64,000 nucleotides of DNA from assembly GCF_900184995.1 (NCBI RefSeq), contig NZ_LT860099.1:2874829-2938828 (forward strand). Direction: 5' to 3'. This document shows, piece after piece, positions 36,404 through 45,288 of this stretch (positions are counted from its first letter, which is position 1; each line of letters begins with the position of its first letter). This DNA is from Konateibacter massiliensis (GTDB lineage Bacteria; Bacillota; Clostridia; Lachnospirales; Lachnospiraceae). The position numbers and the translations under genes were made by a program. The notes beneath the pieces are model-generated. The model did no database searches, had not been told where the DNA came from, and worked only from the letters and a program-made list of their open reading frames with translations.

Positions 36404-37058
36404 TGAATGCAAAGTTGAAATTATAGAAGATACAAGTGTCTGCCCTCTCTGCCAGCATGGATTGGAGACAATATCGGAGGAAAAACAGAGAAAAATTTAT
36501 CCGGCGGTAGAATTTGACAATCAAAAATTTAAGCTGCTTATAAGGATTTTTGTTTTTATTTCCATCATACTTGGAGCGGGTCTGCTTACGGTTAATATTG
36601 TGACTTATCACGGTGTGTGGTGGTCGCTTATCTGCCATGGTGCGATTATATATTTCTGGATTACAGTCCGCTACTCCATTCAAAACAATACAAACTATGC
36701 AGCAAAAATACTTGTGCAGACTATAGGCGGAATGGCGCTTTGTTTTTTGATTGACATGGTAGTCGGCTATCAGGGATGGTCCATTAATTATGCAATACCG
36801 ACTATCATTTTAGCCGCTTATCTTGGGATTGTCATGTTGATGATTGTGAATTTTATGAGCTGGCAAAGCTATATTTTATTTCAGATTACACTTGTTATTT
36901 TCAGCATGATTTTGCTGGGACTGAATTTCTTGAACATTATAACGCATCCGGTTTTATCCTATGTGACAGCAGGTATCACGCTTGTCATTTTTATCGGGAC
37001 AATCGTGTTCGGGGATAAAAAGGCAAAAACGGAACTGATCAGAAGATTTCATATTTAG
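36390..37058 (+). CDS. DUF6320 zinc-ribbon membrane protein
   Basis: A 222-residue protein with an N-terminal zinc ribbon (C4-x2-C7 and a CPLC pair at about 18-21) and six hydrophobic helices (about 47-205). I prefer ATG 36390, just before the Cys motif; an in-frame ATG at 36378 is possible. It overlaps the end of the acyltransferase gene by 14 nt. Function unknown; the pairing with the acyltransferase is the main clue. Confidence 0.75.
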   Translation: MKRCNECKVEIIEDTSVCPLCQHGLETISEEKQRKIYPAVEFDNQKFKLLIRIFVFISIILGAGLLTVNIVTYHGVWWSLICHGAIIYFWITVRYSIQNNTNYAAKILVQTIGGMALCFLIDMVVGYQGWSINYAIPTIILAAYLGIVMLMIVNFMSWQSYILFQITLVIFSMILLGLNFLNIITHPVLSYVTAGITLVIFIGTIVFGDKKAKTELIRRFHI

Positions 37059-37096
37059 GTGCAAGATGGGAAGAACAGACAAAACGAAGCAGAAAT

Positions 37097-37136
37097 AAAA
37101 GTAGGCGCGGTATACCTTTACCGCTCCTACTTTTTT
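37097..37136. terminator. Bidirectional terminator between DUF6320 and bioY
   Basis: AAAAGTAGG-C-GCGGTA pairs with TACCGC-T-CCTACTTTT, followed by T residues. It ends both converging genes. Confidence 0.88.
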
Positions 37137-37141
37137 AGGTG

Positions 37142-37723
37142 CTATAACAAATTAGCTGATACTAATCGCGCTTTTATCCTTGGACCTGCAATGACAGCAA
37201 TTGCAATTTTGGCTCCGTCGCCAATCAAATAAGGAATGACCCCTGCCATAAGTGCCTGATAAAGACTCAAATCCATTTGATGGGCGAGCCATAATGTTCC
37301 GGGTAAATAGGCAGCAGCGGTGGCAAGAATAAGTCCTGCTACGTACATAGGAATATTTCGATAAAATTTTTCAACAAAATAGCCGCCGATAAATGCCATT
37401 AAAATAAATCCCAACAGATATCCGCCCGTTGGTCCGAACAGTTTTCCGGGACCGCCCGAAAAGCCTGAAAAAACAGGTAAGCCTACAAGACCAAGCAACA
37501 GATAGATGAGGCAGCTTAATGTCCCGCGTTTTGAGCCTAACAAAAAAGCGCCAAGATAAATAACAAGGTTTGTAAACGAGAAAGGCACCGGACTAAAGGG
37601 AAGCGGAATGGACATGGGGCCTAGAATGCAGGCGATACCGGCCATAATGCCTATCAGGGTAAGCTGGTAGGCAGAGCCTTTTGTGATTGTGTGCCGGTTA
37701 TCAGATGAAGTGAATTTTTCCAT
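37142..37723 (-). CDS. bioY: BioY biotin transporter (ECF S component)
   Basis: A 193-residue membrane protein with six helices and the BioY signatures: LVIYLGAFLLGSKRGTLSC near 52-70 and GPTGGYLLGF near 96-105. It imports biotin, alone or with the shared ECF module. Its promoter overlaps a BirA-type operator, which supports the substrate assignment. The ATG follows AAAGGAG. Confidence 0.92.
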   Translation of the reverse strand: MEKFTSSDNRHTITKGSAYQLTLIGIMAGIACILGPMSIPLPFSPVPFSFTNLVIYLGAFLLGSKRGTLSCLIYLLLGLVGLPVFSGFSGGPGKLFGPTGGYLLGFILMAFIGGYFVEKFYRNIPMYVAGLILATAAAYLPGTLWLAHQMDLSLYQALMAGVIPYLIGDGAKIAIAVIAGPRIKARLVSANLL

Positions 37724-37771
37724 AATAATCTCCTTTGGGAATGTGTTGTCATGATATGTACCAATGAGATG

Positions 37772-37832
37772 ATTATAAAAAAAGAAAACCTAATTGTCAA
37801 CCTTTAAAAATAAAAAGTTAACAATTAGGTTT
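37772..37832 (-). promoter_or_regulatory. bioY promoter with BirA operator
   Basis: On the minus strand a consensus promoter, TTGACA (plus 37795-37800), 17 nt, TATAAT (plus 37772-37777). The -35 lies in one arm of an inverted repeat: TTGTCAAC (37794-37801) and GTTAACAA (37817-37824), 15 nt apart, extended by AACCTAA/TTAGGTT arms. This fits the Firmicute BirA site TTGTNAAC-N15-GTTNACAA, so biotin should repress bioY. Confidence 0.85.
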
Positions 37833-38307
37833 ATTCTTCCGAGATATTTTTCTTCTTTTTCTTTTCCATATTTTTATATTTACAGGATACGAAGAGGCGA
37901 ATATCTTCCTGGTCGGAAGGGCTTAAATTTTTATAATTGCTTAGAAAATTAATATCATTTTGAGTGATTGAATCAGGACTTAGGAACGGTGTGCTGTTTA
38001 GCAATAAAATACCTAAATCTTTTAGCATCTTCACATCAATCTTGTTGGTGGAAGGATACTCTCCCGATGAATCTGCAAGGAGGCTGTCGGATACGGAAAT
38101 AATTTGAGGATTAATCAACTGATTAACGCTGATGTTGTAAAGTTCTGCCAGCTTCAGAAGAGCTTCCGTGCTGGGAACCCGTTTTCCAGTCTCATATTGT
38201 GAATAACCGCCACGAGATATATGTATGTAGGAACTTACATATTCTTGCGTGTAGTCATGTTGTTTGCGTAGTTCGATTAGTTTAAGCGGTAATAATGATA
38301 TAGACAT
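37831..38307 (-). CDS. XRE-family transcriptional regulator
   Basis: A 158-residue protein with an N-terminal Cro/C1 helix-turn-helix (about 9-62: LRKQHDYTQEYVSSYIHISRG, then YSQYETGKRVPS) and a 90-residue helical tail ending in a Lys-rich segment. It is the gene upstream of bioY on the same strand, with the BirA site beginning at its stop. Targets unknown. Confidence 0.85.
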   Translation of the reverse strand: MSISLLPLKLIELRKQHDYTQEYVSSYIHISRGGYSQYETGKRVPSTEALLKLAELYNISVNQLINPQIISVSDSLLADSSGEYPSTNKIDVKMLKDLGILLLNSTPFLSPDSITQNDINFLSNYKNLSPSDQEDIRLFVSCKYKNMEKKKKKNISEE

Positions 38308-38417
38308 ACATGTAATCCTCTCTTATCCTTTCTGAAATTTGAACAAAATCATTATAGCAATTTTTGACTTTAATTACTGAAAAGGAAACAAATCGATTCA
38401 AATACTGAAAAACGATA

Positions 38418-38452
38418 AAAGCAACGAAACGTTGCAAAGGTTTCGTTGCTTT
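38418..38452 (-). terminator. Terminator of the aminotransferase gene
   Basis: A perfect 13-bp stem (AAAGCAACGAAAC with GTTTCGTTGCTTT) around a 9-nt loop, 47 nt past the stop at 38499 and followed on the minus strand by TTATCGTTTTT. Confidence 0.75.
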
Positions 38453-38498
38453 CATATATAAGATGATTATATGTAGTTATATTTGCTTTTATGCGAAA

Positions 38499-39788
38499 TT
38501 AAGCGGATTGCTCTAGTAGCTTATCTATACTGACTAATTTTACACAAAGTGTAAAGAGAAGAGCCGCTTTCTTGATTTCCTCATAGCTTGGAAGGGATGG
38601 TGCAATACGGATAGTAGAATCGTGAGGATCTTTTCCGTAAGGATAGGTAGCACCTGCATCCGTCATGATAACACCGGCTTCCTTGCATTTGGCAATAATA
38701 TTTTTAGCACAGCCATCCAAGGCTTCAAAGGATATAAAATAACCGCCCTTTGGCTTTAACCAGCTTCCGATTTCAAGCCCGCCAAGCTCGTGCTCCAGTA
38801 TTTCAAGCACCGCCTCAAATCTAGGTCTTAGAATAGCAGCATGCTTTTTCATATGCTCCTCAATACCCTTGCCATCTTTAAAAAATCTTGCGTGTCTTAG
38901 TTGATTTATTTTATCATATCCGATTGTCTGGACTATCATATGCTTTTTGATAAAGTCAAGGTTTGCGGTAGAGGAAGCAATCGCTGAAATACCACTGCCG
39001 GCAAAGCTTATTTTGGAGGTTGAGGAAAATTCATACACCATATCCGGGTTACCCGCTTTCTCGCATTCGCCTAATATTTCAAGCAAAGAGGCATGGGAAT
39101 CATCATATAAATGATGGACGGCATAAGCGTTATCCCAAAAGATACGAAAATCCTTTGCAGCAGGCTTTAATCCGGCAAAACGTCTCACAGTTTCATCCGA
39201 ATAGCAAATTCCCTGCGGGTTTGAGTATTTCGGCGTACACCAGATACCTTTTATGGAGGCATCGGCAGAAACCAGTTTTTCCACGATATCCATGTCAGGA
39301 CCTTCCTCTGTCATAGGAACCGTAATCATTTCAATTCCAAAGGATTCTGTGATAGTAAAGTGGCGGTCATAGCCGGGAGACGGGCATAAGAATTTAACTT
39401 TGTCCAATTTGGCCCAAGGAGTACTGCCCATAACACCGTGAAGCATAGAACGGGAAATTGTATCATACATAATATTGATGCTGGCATTGCCGCACACAAT
39501 AATATTTTCAGAAGGCACGTCCATGATGAAGGACATTAGCCTTTTTGCTTCCGGGATTCCGTCCAAAACGCCGTAATTTCTGCAATCAACACCATTTTCC
39601 GCAATGAGATTGGAAGAACTGTTTAAGACATCCATCATATCCATGACGATATCAAGCTGTTCAGCAGATGGCTTTCCCCTTGACATGTCAAGCATCAGCC
39701 CTTGGTTCTTAACATCTTGAAAGCTTTTTTCCAGCTCTGCCTTTAGCTGCAATAATTCATTCCGATTCAATTGTTTCAATGGTTTCAT
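38499..39788 (-). CDS. MocR-subfamily aspartate/alanine-type aminotransferase (Aminotran_MocR)
   Basis: A 429-residue fold-type I aminotransferase of the PF12897 group: MSRGKPSAEQLD near 35-46, NYGVLDG near 91-97, SNPQG, then DNAYAVHHL for the PLP-contacting Asp/Tyr, and the PLP lysine in SSTSKISFAGSG. Characterised members transaminate aspartate. It has no DNA-binding domain. Single-gene unit with its own terminator. Confidence 0.85.
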   Translation of the reverse strand: MKPLKQLNRNELLQLKAELEKSFQDVKNQGLMLDMSRGKPSAEQLDIVMDMMDVLNSSSNLIAENGVDCRNYGVLDGIPEAKRLMSFIMDVPSENIIVCGNASINIMYDTISRSMLHGVMGSTPWAKLDKVKFLCPSPGYDRHFTITESFGIEMITVPMTEEGPDMDIVEKLVSADASIKGIWCTPKYSNPQGICYSDETVRRFAGLKPAAKDFRIFWDNAYAVHHLYDDSHASLLEILGECEKAGNPDMVYEFSSTSKISFAGSGISAIASSTANLDFIKKHMIVQTIGYDKINQLRHARFFKDGKGIEEHMKKHAAILRPRFEAVLEILEHELGGLEIGSWLKPKGGYFISFEALDGCAKNIIAKCKEAGVIMTDAGATYPYGKDPHDSTIRIAPSLPSYEEIKKAALLFTLCVKLVSIDKLLEQSA

Positions 39789-39877
39789 AATAGCCTCCTA
39801 CTTTATCTACGTTCTAAACATTCTAATTCTATTTGATTCAGGGTAGTGTGTCAAGCGTAAAATATCAATTTTTGTAA

Positions 39878-40348
39878 CTATTCGGTACCCATGGAATTCG
39901 AGGTGTTTTGCGCACTGAGATAGCTGTTGTGGTATTCGGGGGAGTAGGTTACATCTTCGCCAAACCAATCCGGCGGTATAAAGTGGTTTGCCTGTTCAAC
40001 AGACAGAAACTCAACCTCGGCAAGCACGAGTGTTTCAAAGGGTGGATTGAAAATATCAAGTTCGATTGTAAGGTTATCTGCAAGCGGAAGCAGATAACGT
40101 GTTTTACTGATGATATTGCCGTCTGCCTTTTCTCGCAAATGATAGTAGGCTTCCTTGGTAAGCGGCATATTGTACTCTTCCCGCGCTAAAAACCCTTTTG
40201 ATTTATAGGTTAAAATGTAATCTTCATCACTTTTTCTGATTCGGACAACCGGTTCGGTGGATAAATATGCCTGCTCAATCACTTTATGGGGATAATGCTC
40301 TAAATCATTCGGAAGGCTTTTAATTAAAAACTTTTTTTCTATTTCCAT
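39878..40348 (-). CDS. CYTH-domain triphosphatase-like protein
   Basis: A 156-residue CYTH protein with the hallmark ExExK at residues 2-6 (EIEKK), RIR near 36-38, KYK-like YKSKG and an ELDIF strand. CYTH enzymes hydrolyse triphosphates such as thiamine triphosphate or inorganic tripolyphosphate, and the specificity is not evident. I chose ATG 40348 because AAGGAG lies 4-9 nt upstream; the longer in-frame extension would run through the repeat copy at 40370. Confidence 0.85.
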   Translation of the reverse strand: MEIEKKFLIKSLPNDLEHYPHKVIEQAYLSTEPVVRIRKSDEDYILTYKSKGFLAREEYNMPLTKEAYYHLREKADGNIISKTRYLLPLADNLTIELDIFNPPFETLVLAEVEFLSVEQANHFIPPDWFGEDVTYSPEYHNSYLSAQNTSNSMGTE

Positions 40349-40369
40349 AAGAACTCCTTTCGTGTTAAA

Positions 40370-40446
40370 GCGCCTCGCAAAATGGAAGCAGTTGCTATGC
40401 AACCCGCTCGGGCGCAGCGAATGGCTTTGCACATTCTTTTTATATA
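40370..40446 (+). repeat. Interspersed structured repeat, copy B
   Basis: Second copy: GCGCCTCGC, ATGGAAGCA, the GTTGC/GCAAC hairpin, CCCGCTCGGGCGC, then AATGGCTTTGCACATT and TTTT. It lies just upstream of the CYTH gene. The distal hairpin is imperfect here. Confidence 0.72.
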
Positions 40447-40549
40447 TTTGGTTATAATTTATTTAGTGGAATGAATACATCATAGTATAGTGGTTAGATT
40501 TTGTAAAGAAGAGAGAGAAAAAAACAAGATCAGATAAGGAAGGTGTTAT

Positions 40550-41443
40550 ATGAAAAAAGAGGTACTGCAAGTAGGCGAGGAGGGCGGCAATATAAGGGGC
40601 ATTTCCAGAGAGGAAATAAAAGAAAAAATGCAGGAAGAGATTGAACCTCTGCTAAAGAGTGTTAGAAAACACGGTTTTTTTTCGAGAGAAGGGGATAACC
40701 ATCTCTACTATGAAAAATATGTGTCATCGGCGGCGGTGAGAACTGTAGTAATTTGCCACGGTTTCAATGAGCATTCAGAAAAATATAAAGAGATGATTTA
40801 TTATTTTTATAGAGAATATTCTAATGTGTATGTTTTGGATCATCAGGGGCACGGAAAATCGTATCGGAAGGTGGAGGACCATCTGGTGACCCATGTGGAA
40901 AATTTTAATGACTACGTTGAGGATTTGAGAATGTTTATGAAAATAATGGTGGAGAGAGAAAGCGGTAAGCTGCCGATTATTTTGTTCGGACATTCAATGG
41001 GGGCAACAATCGGAGCGACCTATCTGGAAAAATACCCTGGTGATTTTCGGCGTGCTGTTTTTTCTTCCCCCATGTTTGAGATGAATATGACGCAGACACC
41101 TAAGTGGCTTGGGAGAATGATTGTAGATTTTAAAGTTATGACAGGGCGCAAAAAGAATAAAAAATATCTGGATTATGATGTATCCTACTCGTGGTTTAAG
41201 CAGTCGGTTCTGGCGACACGAAGACTCCTGCGGCCGGAAAATATGGCGAGAATCCAAGTGCCTGTTATCGTGTTTGAGGCGGAGAAGGACACAATTGTAA
41301 AGACTGAGGGGCATATTAGATTTGTAAAGGGTGTAAGAAATGCCAAACTGGTTGTTGTGCCCGGAGGCAGGCATGAATTGTTCCGGGAGAAAGATGAGAT
41401 TTTAACACCCTATTTAAATAAAATATTTGAATTTATCGGTTAA
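40550..41443 (+). CDS. Alpha/beta hydrolase (monoacylglycerol lipase/lysophospholipase-like)
   Basis: A 297-residue serine hydrolase with an oxyanion loop ICHGFNEHS near 68-76, nucleophile Ser149 in GHSMG, Asp247 (EAEKD) and His275 (GGRHELF). It likely cleaves monoacylglycerols or lysophospholipids in the cytoplasm, as no signal peptide is seen. The stop overlaps the end of the converging AraC gene by 4 nt. Confidence 0.87.
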   Translation: MKKEVLQVGEEGGNIRGISREEIKEKMQEEIEPLLKSVRKHGFFSREGDNHLYYEKYVSSAAVRTVVICHGFNEHSEKYKEMIYYFYREYSNVYVLDHQGHGKSYRKVEDHLVTHVENFNDYVEDLRMFMKIMVERESGKLPIILFGHSMGATIGATYLEKYPGDFRRAVFSSPMFEMNMTQTPKWLGRMIVDFKVMTGRKKNKKYLDYDVSYSWFKQSVLATRRLLRPENMARIQVPVIVFEAEKDTIVKTEGHIRFVKGVRNAKLVVVPGGRHELFREKDEILTPYLNKIFEFIG

Positions 41444-42270
41444 ACAGCCTCGTGCATTTTCCGATACTGAAGGGGGGAGACTCCCTTCAATTTTTTGAAT
41501 ACGTCACCAAAATAATTGCTGTCGGTAAAGCCGCAGGCAAAAGCAATTTCTGTAATAGAATCGTTTGTCTCCAAAAGGCGGGAGCAAGCTTCGGTAAGGC
41601 GGATTTTGCACAGATATTCCTTAAAGCCGAAGCCTGTCACCAATTTAAACTTTTTCGAAAAATAGGTTGAACTCATATTGGCAAAACTTGCCGCCATCTC
41701 CAGTGTAATTGGCTGATTGTAGTTGCTGCGTATATATCTGGCAGTATTTTGAATCACCTCATCGGTAAGGTTGGCAGGAATTTGGGATTGCGCCTCGTTT
41801 TTCTGGCAACGGATTAAAAATATGACAAGCTCTTGCAGATAGCCGTGAATCAAATGTTCCGAAAAATGGTCGAGATGTCCGGATTCGAAGGTAAGCTTTT
41901 GAAACAGCTCGTCTACATATTCCCTGCGGTTTAATGGCACCGTAAAAAAAGGCTTCTGAAAACAGCTTAAAATAAGCTCCTTCGAGTATGTTTCGAATAG
42001 TGGAGCAAGATATTTGTCCGTAAAATTGAGGACAAAACGCTCATGTGTCTCATCTGAAACATAGGTGGTGCGGTGAAGCACATTTTTTTGAATCAGAATC
42101 ATATCTCCTCGTCTTAAATCATAGATTGTGTCGTCCACAAATATTCTGCGTTTCCCGGAGTACAGATAATAAATTTCATAGTAAGGATGAAAGTGCGAAT
42201 GTTTCATCTTAAAATATTGTTCGCGTTTTCTTTTTTCTGCAATAAAATCCAATTTCCTGTCTTTTAGCAT
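41440..42270 (-). CDS. AraC-family regulator
   Basis: A 276-residue protein with an N-terminal cupin (about 20-100, HPYYEIYYLYSG, then GDMILIQKNVLHRT) and a C-terminal AraC DNA-binding domain (ITLEMAASFANMSSTYFSKKF and ITEIAFACGFTDSNYFGDVF, PLQYRK). It is divergent from the MATE gene at 42426, which it may control. Confidence 0.87.
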   Translation of the reverse strand: MLKDRKLDFIAEKRKREQYFKMKHSHFHPYYEIYYLYSGKRRIFVDDTIYDLRRGDMILIQKNVLHRTTYVSDETHERFVLNFTDKYLAPLFETYSKELILSCFQKPFFTVPLNRREYVDELFQKLTFESGHLDHFSEHLIHGYLQELVIFLIRCQKNEAQSQIPANLTDEVIQNTARYIRSNYNQPITLEMAASFANMSSTYFSKKFKLVTGFGFKEYLCKIRLTEACSRLLETNDSITEIAFACGFTDSNYFGDVFKKLKGVSPLQYRKMHEAV

Positions 42271-42425
42271 AGGTGCATCCTTTCACGTTCTTTGTTTCAT
42301 CAAGTTTAACACAAAAATAACAAAAAAACAGTAGTTTTTGAAAAAGTAAAGGAAAAACTAGTGGAAAATACATAAAAATTGTTATACTATGATTTTTACA
42401 TAAGTTATAGAAAGAGGAATTTGTC

Positions 42426-43871
42426 ATGGCAAAAGCGGTACTATCAAAAAAAGATGAGGAATTTCGGGATTTTTCTCTGAACGGAAATATGTGGAAGGTC
42501 GTTGTGCAGGTAGGATTCCCACTGGCACTCTATCAGGAATTACTTCAGTTGTTTAAAATATTGGATTCCATGATGGCATCACACATCAGTGCGACCTCGG
42601 TATCAGCTGTGGCATATCTGTCTCAGATTAATATGATGCTTGCGGCAGTCGGAGGCGGACTTGCGGTCGGCGGCAGTTTGAAAATCAGCCAGGCATACGG
42701 CGAGGGCGACTATGAGATGGTGAAGCGCCGCGTGAACAGCTTGTTTGCACTCTGCGCACTGCTCGGCTTTGGAGTGCTTGCTATTTTACCTTTTACAGGG
42801 CAGCTTTTAAGACTTGCGAATACACCCAAGGAGCTGATTGAGATTGGAAGCCGTTATTTCGCGGTTGAGTTGATTGGACTGGTTATCACGTTTTTTAATA
42901 TGGTATACATTTGTGTGGAGCGAGCGAGAGGGAATTCCAAGCGGATTCTGGTATTAAATATGGTTGTAATCGGTATCAAGCTGTCGCTGACGGCAATTTT
43001 TGTTTATGTGCTGCAATGGGGAATCACGATGATAGCAGTGGCGACGATTATTTCCCAGTCAGTTCTTCTTGTAGCAGGTATGAAGAATTTAAACCAAAAG
43101 GGAAATGCTTTTGGACTTTCCATAAAATATATGACGTTGAAAAGCGAGATAACAAAACCGATGATATCCCTGTCCTTTCCGGTTATTGTGGAGAAGGTGG
43201 CGTTTGCCTTCGGAAAGGTGATTATCAATTCAATGAGCGGTGTCTATGGTGCATTGACCGTAGGAGCGCTTGGGATTTCAAACAGCATCGGAGGGCTGAC
43301 CACCAATCCGCAAAATGGGTTTGAGGAGGGGGCAGCGGCAATCATAAGCCAGAACTTGGGAGCAGGAAAGCCGGAGCGTGCCTTGGATGCATTTAAGAAG
43401 GTTCTCGTTGTAAACGTCATTGTCGGTGTGATCGGATTTGTTCTGACAAGGATTTTCCTAAACCAGATTTCCATTCTGTTTTCCAGTTCTGCCAGCGGTG
43501 TGGACTATCAGTTTCGGGAAATGATTTACAGCATTTACCGCCTTGAGTCTTTGGGAGGATGTATTCCGCTTGGCATCAATGCTTCGGTTATTGCTCTGAT
43601 GCTTGGGTTTGGATATACGAAATGTACACTGCTGATTAACTTCTGCCGTATCTTTGTTTTCCGCATACCGGTGCTCTGGGGATTACAGCTTTTTACCTCA
43701 CTTGGAAGTGAGAGCGTAGGTATCGTTATGTTGGTAAGCAATGTTTTGGTTACAATATTTTCCTGTCTCGTTGCAGTTGTTGTGATTAGAAAGATTTGCA
43801 GGGAGCACCAGATAAGCTTTTGGAATAAAAAAGGGGAAGCCACAGCAGAAAATGCAGGAGTCAGTCAGTAG
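42426..43871 (+). CDS. MATE-family efflux transporter
   Basis: A 481-residue, 12-helix Na+/H+-coupled multidrug exporter. The MATE duplicated halves are visible, starting with LFKILDSMMASHISATSVSAVAY-type helices and AVGGGLAVGGSLKISQAYGEGD. It is divergent from an AraC regulator. The stop overlaps the converging peptidase C26 gene by 11 nt. Confidence 0.87.
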   Translation: MAKAVLSKKDEEFRDFSLNGNMWKVVVQVGFPLALYQELLQLFKILDSMMASHISATSVSAVAYLSQINMMLAAVGGGLAVGGSLKISQAYGEGDYEMVKRRVNSLFALCALLGFGVLAILPFTGQLLRLANTPKELIEIGSRYFAVELIGLVITFFNMVYICVERARGNSKRILVLNMVVIGIKLSLTAIFVYVLQWGITMIAVATIISQSVLLVAGMKNLNQKGNAFGLSIKYMTLKSEITKPMISLSFPVIVEKVAFAFGKVIINSMSGVYGALTVGALGISNSIGGLTTNPQNGFEEGAAAIISQNLGAGKPERALDAFKKVLVVNVIVGVIGFVLTRIFLNQISILFSSSASGVDYQFREMIYSIYRLESLGGCIPLGINASVIALMLGFGYTKCTLLINFCRIFVFRIPVLWGLQLFTSLGSESVGIVMLVSNVLVTIFSCLVAVVVIRKICREHQISFWNKKGEATAENAGVSQ

Positions 43872-44592
43872 ACTGATTCCTTTTTGCTTGTTCCACTAAT
43901 CTCTGGAACAGTGGAAGCATAACATCGGAAATCTCAATAAAATTTTCAGGGTGCCACTGAACGCCTATCTGAAATGGATTTTCCGTATGCTCAATACTTT
44001 CAATAATGCCGTCATCAGAAAAACCGGTCGCAATTAAATTGCGTCCTAAGGAATTGACAGACTGATGATGGTAGCTGTTTGTAAAAAGTGAGGAACCAAA
44101 TAAATCCTGCATAACTGAGTTATCCGTAAATTTAACTTCATGGGTGACAAAGTAACGTTTTGCTTCCGACTGCATATGCTTCATAGGAGTACCCTCCATA
44201 AGAGAGAGGTCTTGATAAACGGTGCCGCCGCAGGCGACATTTAGAACCTGAATTCCGCGGCATATACCGAGTACGGGTTTTTGGACGGTCAGTATTTTTT
44301 TCATAAGAGAAAGGTGAAAGCGGTCAAGATCTAAATTACCGGAGCCCAGCGAGGGATGGGGATTTTCACCAAAGAGCAGAGGGTTGATATCAGCACCTCC
44401 GCAGAACAAAAAGCCGTCGCAGAGCCGGACATAGGCGGCAAGGTCTGCCTGGCTTCTTGTAAAGGGTATAAGAAGGGGAAGTCCGCCCCCCCGGACAACA
44501 GATTCGACATAATGAGAACCGACAACATTTTGGTCCAGATGAAAGCTTTGCTCCACAATCATGTTGGCGGCGATACCAATCAGTGTTTTCAT
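43861..44592 (-). CDS. Gamma-glutamyl-gamma-aminobutyrate hydrolase family (peptidase C26)
   Basis: A 243-residue class I glutamine-amidotransferase-like hydrolase related to PuuD. The catalytic triad is Cys111 in LGICRG, His214 and Glu216 in WHPE. It removes gamma-glutamyl groups, for example from polyamine catabolites. There are no puu genes nearby, so the substrate is open. Confidence 0.87.
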   Translation of the reverse strand: MKTLIGIAANMIVEQSFHLDQNVVGSHYVESVVRGGGLPLLIPFTRSQADLAAYVRLCDGFLFCGGADINPLLFGENPHPSLGSGNLDLDRFHLSLMKKILTVQKPVLGICRGIQVLNVACGGTVYQDLSLMEGTPMKHMQSEAKRYFVTHEVKFTDNSVMQDLFGSSLFTNSYHHQSVNSLGRNLIATGFSDDGIIESIEHTENPFQIGVQWHPENFIEISDVMLPLFQRLVEQAKRNQSTD

Positions 44593-44723
44593 AAAAGAAA
44601 CCTTTCTATATTATTTATAATCAGATTGTTATATTTATATGAAAAGGGACAAAGAGATATTGAAAAATAATTGAAATTTTGGTAACATTTGTGAGAAGAC
44701 ATTAGAAGAATGGGAGGATAAGA

Positions 44724-45275
44724 ATGGTTAAGGTTGGTATATTTTTAGCAGATGGCTTTGAAGAGATAGAAGGTCTTACAGTTGTGGATTTACTTAGACG
44801 TGCAGGAATTGACACAGACACTGTTTCCATTTCGAAGACGAAAGAGGTGACAGGTGCACATAATATCGTTGTTATGGCGGATAAACTGTATGAAGAGACG
44901 GCGGACAGGGAATACGATATGCTGATATTGCCGGGAGGTATGCCTGGTACGAAAAATCTAGGGGCAAAGGAGGCACTTGTGGAGCGGCTGAAACGCTATG
45001 CAAGGGAGGACAAAAATATTGCTGCAATATGTGCGGCACCATCCGTGCTAGGGGACAATGGAATTTTAAAAGGTAAAAAAGCAACCTGCTATCCGGGGTT
45101 TGAGGAGCGCTTGACAGGTGCGGCTGTATCCTACGATAATGTGGTGACTGACGGCAATATTATAACAAGCAGAGGAATGGGAACCGCAATGGATTTCGGC
45201 TTTGCAATTATAGAAAAACTAATAAACAAAGAGACAGCTTTAAAAATAAAAGCTTCGATTTGTTACAACAATTAA
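44724..45275 (+). CDS. DJ-1/PfpI-family protein (YajL-like)
   Basis: A 183-residue DJ-1 protein: ADGFEEIEG near 9-17 with the conserved Glu, the nucleophile elbow ICAAPSVLG with Cys103, and the closing strand. DJ-1 proteins act as glyoxalases or deglycase-like chaperones, and which applies is disputed. It is followed 13 nt later by a DUF975 gene and probably cotranscribed. Confidence 0.88.
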   Translation: MVKVGIFLADGFEEIEGLTVVDLLRRAGIDTDTVSISKTKEVTGAHNIVVMADKLYEETADREYDMLILPGGMPGTKNLGAKEALVERLKRYAREDKNIAAICAAPSVLGDNGILKGKKATCYPGFEERLTGAAVSYDNVVTDGNIITSRGMGTAMDFGFAIIEKLINKETALKIKASICYNN

Positions 45276-45288
45276 GGGGGATCATATT

